A DNA stretch of 64,000 nt from an uncultured Oscillospiraceae bacterium (GTDB lineage Bacteria > Bacillota > Clostridia > Oscillospirales > Ruminococcaceae): assembly GCA_900543705.1 (NCBI GenBank), contig UQSL01000001.1, positions 1 through 64,000 on the forward strand, given 5' to 3'. How positions within the stretch are numbered: the stretch's first letter is position 1; every line of letters begins with the position of its first letter. The notes beneath the pieces are model-generated. The model searched no databases and was not told the origin of the DNA. It saw nothing but the letters and a program-made list of their open reading frames with translations. The position numbers and the translations under genes are program-made. Of this stretch, positions 60,586 through 64,000 are shown in pieces.

Positions 60586-61140
60586 TCACTTATTCAAAAT
60601 CGAATCAATACTCGCCTTTAACGCTTCTCCATCCTGCTCCTCGTCAAATTTTTTGACATAATCAAAAATCCTTCTCAGATAGGAATCATCATCTGTACAA
60701 CGATCAACAAACTGCTCATGCAGAACATCTACTCCACCCAGGAAATATTCATTAAAGATCTTCATATTCTCAGCAATTTGCTCTTTATCATCTTCCGACG
60801 TCTCTGACAGCCTGAACGCGCGATAGATTCTTTTATCCACATCCGGCTCCGAATCTTCATCAATCAGCATGATTGTCTGATAGACAAAGCGAAGTTCCTT
60901 TTTCCTTTTGGATATCTGCTCATACAGGATACCGACATCCCCGTCATTGGCGGAACCCATAGGAATTCTCCTTCTATACTGATACCCAATCAACGGGCAC
61001 ACTGTATAAGCATCAACATAAGAAGTGAAAATCTTAAAATTATTGTGCTGTGCTTTGTCCGGAACATTACCTCGCAGCTCACACAGGTCTTTCAGATAAT
61101 TAGCCTGTAATCCATAAAAATCCTGATTCCCATCAAACAT
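60586..61140 (-). CDS. unrecognised protein coupled to the DndD-like gene
   Basis: 184 aa from the ATG at 61140 (AGGAGG six bases upstream), overlapping the DndD-like stop. FDGNQDFYGLQANYLKDLCE, IFTSYVDAYTVCPLIGYQYR and a charged C-terminal half. It occupies the dndE position but is longer than DndE (about 120 aa) and I see no convincing similarity. Confidence 0.65.
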   Translation of the reverse strand: MFDGNQDFYGLQANYLKDLCELRGNVPDKAQHNNFKIFTSYVDAYTVCPLIGYQYRRRIPMGSANDGDVGILYEQISKRKKELRFVYQTIMLIDEDSEPDVDKRIYRAFRLSETSEDDKEQIAENMKIFNEYFLGGVDVLHEQFVDRCTDDDSYLRRIFDYVKKFDEEQDGEALKASIDSILNK

Positions 61141-63136
61141 GAGAAGCCTCCTTCCTGATATGCGTGGAAGTATCAATCTCCTTGCCTTCGCTGTCTCTAT
61201 CCTTCAGAATGGTGTAGCTGATGCCAACATACTGCTCAAGATTTTTTAAAGCGTACTCCCAGTCTTTCTGCATAACAGCCATAATCACCTGATTTGCTGT
61301 TTTCGGGAGGATCTTGCATATATTGTCAATATGGATCTCATCCACGTTTGAAAACGGAGCATCCATCACGAGCGGATAAACCTGTCCCAGCTTCATATCA
61401 TTGTCATCAAGAATTTTGTCCTTAGCCATTGAAACGAGAGCTGCTATGAAAGCAAAGCTCTTAACGGCCTTCAGTCCATCAGACTCCTCCGTAGTCACAT
61501 CGCTGTATTTTACGCGGTACTTATCATCAATAACAATTGATCTTTCACCGTGATACATACGTGCGAAATTGTCATTCACTCTGTTTTGCAGCTGTTCCCG
61601 GACAATCACTTCCTTGCTCTGATATGTCTTAATCAGCCAAGCGAGTACGTTTTCCGCATACGCGATGTATCTTGCCACCCTGGAATTCTTGCTGCTGCTC
61701 TTTGCATATTTTTCAATTGATCGTTCACAATCTTTGATGTGACCATCGCAATCGCCGATTTCAGCGTTTATCTGATTATAATCATCCAGTGCTTCCCTAT
61801 ATTTAGTTGCCGCCTCCCGGCGCTTATCTTCTATGGCCTTTGCATCTGTATCATCAATTATCTGTTCAGATGTGGCCTTTAGATCATCCTGAAGCTGTCC
61901 GATTCTACGTAATGTTTCTCTGTAATCTTTATATTTTTCAGAAACTGTATCGCAGTATGACTCACTGCCAGAAAGATACCCTTCAGCTTTACTCTTATAG
62001 TTGCCTACGACAGTCCCAATCTGTTCCGGAGGAAGTTTCTTTCTCTCTGCCATGACAAGCCTGTAGGCAGCCGTATTGGGAGCAAGCCTGGTTCCGCAAA
62101 TACAAATCCCTCTATGAATCAGGAAGTCAATAGATTCCTGTTCCATAGCCGGAACACTCTCAGTGTCATCCTTGACAGCTTCAAGAATATCTAATGCGTT
62201 TTTTATGGCAGGCATTCCAAAGAAAGCATATGGTTTCATATTAAATGCAGCAACCATTGCTTTCTTACAAGCTTCCAGGCGTTCTTGTTCCCTTTTTAGC
62301 GTGCTTTCTATGCGGTCGCGTTCCCTTTTCGCCTTTTTTACCTGCTCTACATTACTTTTGGAAAGTTCTACGCTATATTCCTTCTCTTTTCCATTCCAGT
62401 AATCCCGTTCTCTTTCCGCATTTTGAAGATCGTCCTGCAGCATAGCCTTCTTCTTACGGTAGGTCTCGAGACTATCCCTGGCCTTCTGCGCAGCTGCATT
62501 GCCGGAAGTATCGATCATTCCGTTGAAATTCCTTGCCACCACCTGAAGATGATCCCTTGAATGTTCCAGAACATCCAGCCTCATCAATCCTCGAACAGCT
62601 TTAGACAAATCTGTTCTGTTTGCAATTCCAGAAATTCGCTCACCGCCAAAGAAGAAATAGTCCGATAAGTCCATCGGAAGTACCCGGTCAATAGACTCTG
62701 CTATGTTATTTCTCTCAACATTCGTCTTCGTTTGCCCATCAGAAAGCAAATACTCAAGCGTAAGGTCTTCATCCGGTTTTTTGTTTAACGTAACCTCAAC
62801 GCCATTTTTCCCTGTCCGTCTATCGCTGCAGACATACGTAAAAGAACGCTTTAAAATGTACTGCATGTCATCGTGGATGAAAGTAATTGCAACATAGGTC
62901 GTCTGTGTATCGCCAACATGCATGTTAGAGCGCACATCGCTATTGAGAAGAACCGGATCCTCGAATCCATTTTTCCCATAAAGACACCACTCAAACGCTC
63001 TGATGATTGTCGTTTTTCCTGAGGTGTTTACGCCAATCAAAACCGTGACGTTTTTTTCTTTATCGGTAGAGAATTCTATATTCTGCTTCCCGACATATTG
63101 ACGGAAGTTATACATCTCGATTTCTTTTATGATCAT
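61133..63136 (-). CDS. DndD-like SMC/Rad50-type ATPase
   Basis: 667 aa. Walker A GVNTSGKTT at 35-43, Q-loop region, ABC signature-like DYFFFGGERISGI near residue 165, long coiled coil interrupted by a CICG hook-like segment, and Walker B/D-loop LVMDAPFSNVD at 589-599. Closest recognised family is the DNA sulfur modification protein DndD. Probably a DNA-end or DNA-break-dependent ATPase of the defence complex. Its ATG overlaps the stop of the 53-aa gene. Confidence 0.85.
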   Translation of the reverse strand: MIIKEIEMYNFRQYVGKQNIEFSTDKEKNVTVLIGVNTSGKTTIIRAFEWCLYGKNGFEDPVLLNSDVRSNMHVGDTQTTYVAITFIHDDMQYILKRSFTYVCSDRRTGKNGVEVTLNKKPDEDLTLEYLLSDGQTKTNVERNNIAESIDRVLPMDLSDYFFFGGERISGIANRTDLSKAVRGLMRLDVLEHSRDHLQVVARNFNGMIDTSGNAAAQKARDSLETYRKKKAMLQDDLQNAERERDYWNGKEKEYSVELSKSNVEQVKKAKRERDRIESTLKREQERLEACKKAMVAAFNMKPYAFFGMPAIKNALDILEAVKDDTESVPAMEQESIDFLIHRGICICGTRLAPNTAAYRLVMAERKKLPPEQIGTVVGNYKSKAEGYLSGSESYCDTVSEKYKDYRETLRRIGQLQDDLKATSEQIIDDTDAKAIEDKRREAATKYREALDDYNQINAEIGDCDGHIKDCERSIEKYAKSSSKNSRVARYIAYAENVLAWLIKTYQSKEVIVREQLQNRVNDNFARMYHGERSIVIDDKYRVKYSDVTTEESDGLKAVKSFAFIAALVSMAKDKILDDNDMKLGQVYPLVMDAPFSNVDEIHIDNICKILPKTANQVIMAVMQKDWEYALKNLEQYVGISYTILKDRDSEGKEIDTSTHIRKEASHV

Positions 63137-63294
63137 CGCTTCTCTACCTCCGTCATAATCATCCTCTGGATCTTGTTAATCATTGCCGGATTAGATTCCT
63201 TTTTGACAATATTGTCAGACTCCATCTCCAACAACCTCAGCTTGATGGTATCGATCTTTTTTTCATCCAGCTTATCATTCGAATTCGTCTCCAT
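63133..63294 (-). CDS. 53-aa coupled protein between helicase and DndD-like genes
   Basis: METNSNDKLDEKKIDTIKLR then a helical, charged remainder ending MTEVEKR. Its ATG lies in the last codons of the helicase gene (GGAGACGAATTC context) and its stop overlaps the DndD-like ATG (ATGA). Such two-sided coupling implies a real subunit. No family recognised; may bridge the ATPase and helicase. Confidence 0.6.
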   Translation of the reverse strand: METNSNDKLDEKKIDTIKLRLLEMESDNIVKKESNPAMINKIQRMIMTEVEKR

Positions 63295-64000
63295 CGATGG
63301 CCTCCTCTGTTTCTTTTTCCGTTATTCCGAACGCTGACTCTATATCATTAATCAGCTCATCGGAATCCCGTGCATTTTTAGCTATTTTGCCAAACTCTTT
63401 GATTCTTTGCAGTTCCCTTTTGGCCAGAGCTTTCTCGCAATTAAAATCAGGGTTATATGGGTTTATATCCTCCATTGGCTCTGTTAACGTTACAAAATCA
63501 TAAATCACTGCATACGGCTTGTCTTTTGCCAGTCTAAGCACACGACCTCGCCTTTGGATGTATTCCTTCGGATTGGTGGTACTCGCAAGTATAAACGCCG
63601 TCTTTATGCTCGGAATATTTACGCCCTCATCCAGACACTTAATTGCAATTATCGTCTGGTATGGAGAAGCTGTAGCAAAGCACCGCTTTATTACTTCTCT
63701 TTCTTCTGCAGACTCATTTGATGTAAAGTGAGTCACCTTCATGCCCAGATCATTTCCAAGCATTTTGGATACCGAAACAATCTGTCTCTCACCTTCTTCA
63801 TCCCGTTCGGAATTATCGTTTGAAAAATCCTGCGTTCGCGTCACTCCACAATAAACTAAAATGTGCGTGTCATCCTTATATTTCTCCATTAACTCACGGA
63901 GTTTAGAAAGCTTGCCTCTGGCTCCTGCGACAACTCTCGCCCGCTGAAGCAGAAGGCGTTTCCCTTTTTCCGTAATTATCAGCTTGCCATGCTTGTCCTT
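63275..64000 (-). CDS. SF2 helicase, C-terminal part (partial)
   Basis: At least 241 aa; the frame is open to the window edge. Helicase C-terminal lobe: HILVYCGVT, motif V AIKCLDEGVNIP, and motif VI EYIQRRGRVLRLAK with arginine fingers, then a short acidic tail. This resembles helicases annotated as DNA phosphorothioation system restriction enzyme in dnd clusters. Motifs I and II would be beyond 64000. Confidence 0.82.
   Translation of the reverse strand, partial: KDKHGKLIITEKGKRLLLQRARVVAGARGKLSKLRELMEKYKDDTHILVYCGVTRTQDFSNDNSERDEEGERQIVSVSKMLGNDLGMKVTHFTSNESAEEREVIKRCFATASPYQTIIAIKCLDEGVNIPSIKTAFILASTTNPKEYIQRRGRVLRLAKDKPYAVIYDFVTLTEPMEDINPYNPDFNCEKALAKRELQRIKEFGKIAKNARDSDELINDIESAFGITEKETEEAIDGDEFE

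Noticed and set aside
56690..63136. Calling the right-hand cluster a complete Dnd phosphorothioation system
   Set aside because: Only DndB-like and DndD-like members are visible; the sulfur-transfer genes are absent from the window, so the full name would be unsupported.
1..64000. tRNA, rRNA or classical CRISPR-Cas loci
   Set aside because: No cloverleaf, rRNA core or regular repeat-spacer pattern was noticed on either strand; a tRNAscan and CRISPR search would settle this.

Overview
The window looks like accessory DNA from an anaerobic Firmicute, most likely a gut Clostridium/Lachnospiraceae-type bacterium. The evidence is strong AGGAGG ribosome binding sites, conjugative-element sigma and HTH_16 cassettes, large serine recombinases, and a siphovirus prophage carrying DUF2800/DUF2815 and family A DNA polymerase genes. 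No housekeeping genes, rRNA, tRNA or CRISPR array were seen. Nearly everything is mobile or defence DNA, and almost all of it is on the minus strand.

1-15.9 kb is a mosaic of integrative conjugative element (ICE) remnants. Two similar sigma-like/HTH_16 cassettes (1-0.5 kb and 12.4-13.0 kb) bracket cargo. The cargo is a cation diffusion facilitator, a fluoroquinolone-export-type ABC exporter, a TetR regulator and an alpha/beta hydrolase. The last three units share a TATGAC-N15-GTCATA operator. An IS66-family element (6000-8749, frameshifted transposase) separates this cargo from a small membrane-protein/XRE cassette and a serine recombinase. The ICE conjugation core is deleted: a truncated XRE gene abuts a truncated TcpC gene, which abuts a frameshifted adhesin gene. 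48-bp direct repeats lie in the 3' ends of the recombinase gene and of a recombinase fragment.

16.0-17.5 kb holds an AlbA_2/ATPase-type regulator. Its upstream palindrome is built from the same 12-mer that encodes a tandem repeat inside the gene.

17.6-56.4 kb is a siphovirus prophage with an HK97-type head. From left to right it has three overlapping serine-recombinase-type genes, a polymerase/DUF2815/DUF2800 cassette, lysis genes, tail, head, terminase, accessory enzymes (amidoligase, MetK, DNA methylase), helicase/nuclease/primase genes, and a divergent repressor at the right end. Plus-strand insertions (a SymE-like pair; an HxlR regulator beside a PPOX flavoprotein) look like morons. The major capsid gene has an in-frame amber codon and the methylase gene has a 2-bp frameshift, so the prophage is probably defective unless these are sequence errors. 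Several repeated regulatory elements recur: four identically spaced TTGCTA promoters, two copies of a promoter-attenuator module, and three copies of a structured leader.

56.5-64 kb (open at the right edge) is a defence-like operon: SF2 helicase, a coupled 53-aa protein, a DndD-like SMC ATPase, two unrecognised proteins, an HNH nuclease and a short methyltransferase. Beyond a terminator comes a separately promoted DGQHR (DndB-like) protein with a zinc-ribbon protein. No dndA, dndC or dndE is visible, so this is either a Dnd-related system cut by the window edge or a distinct variant.
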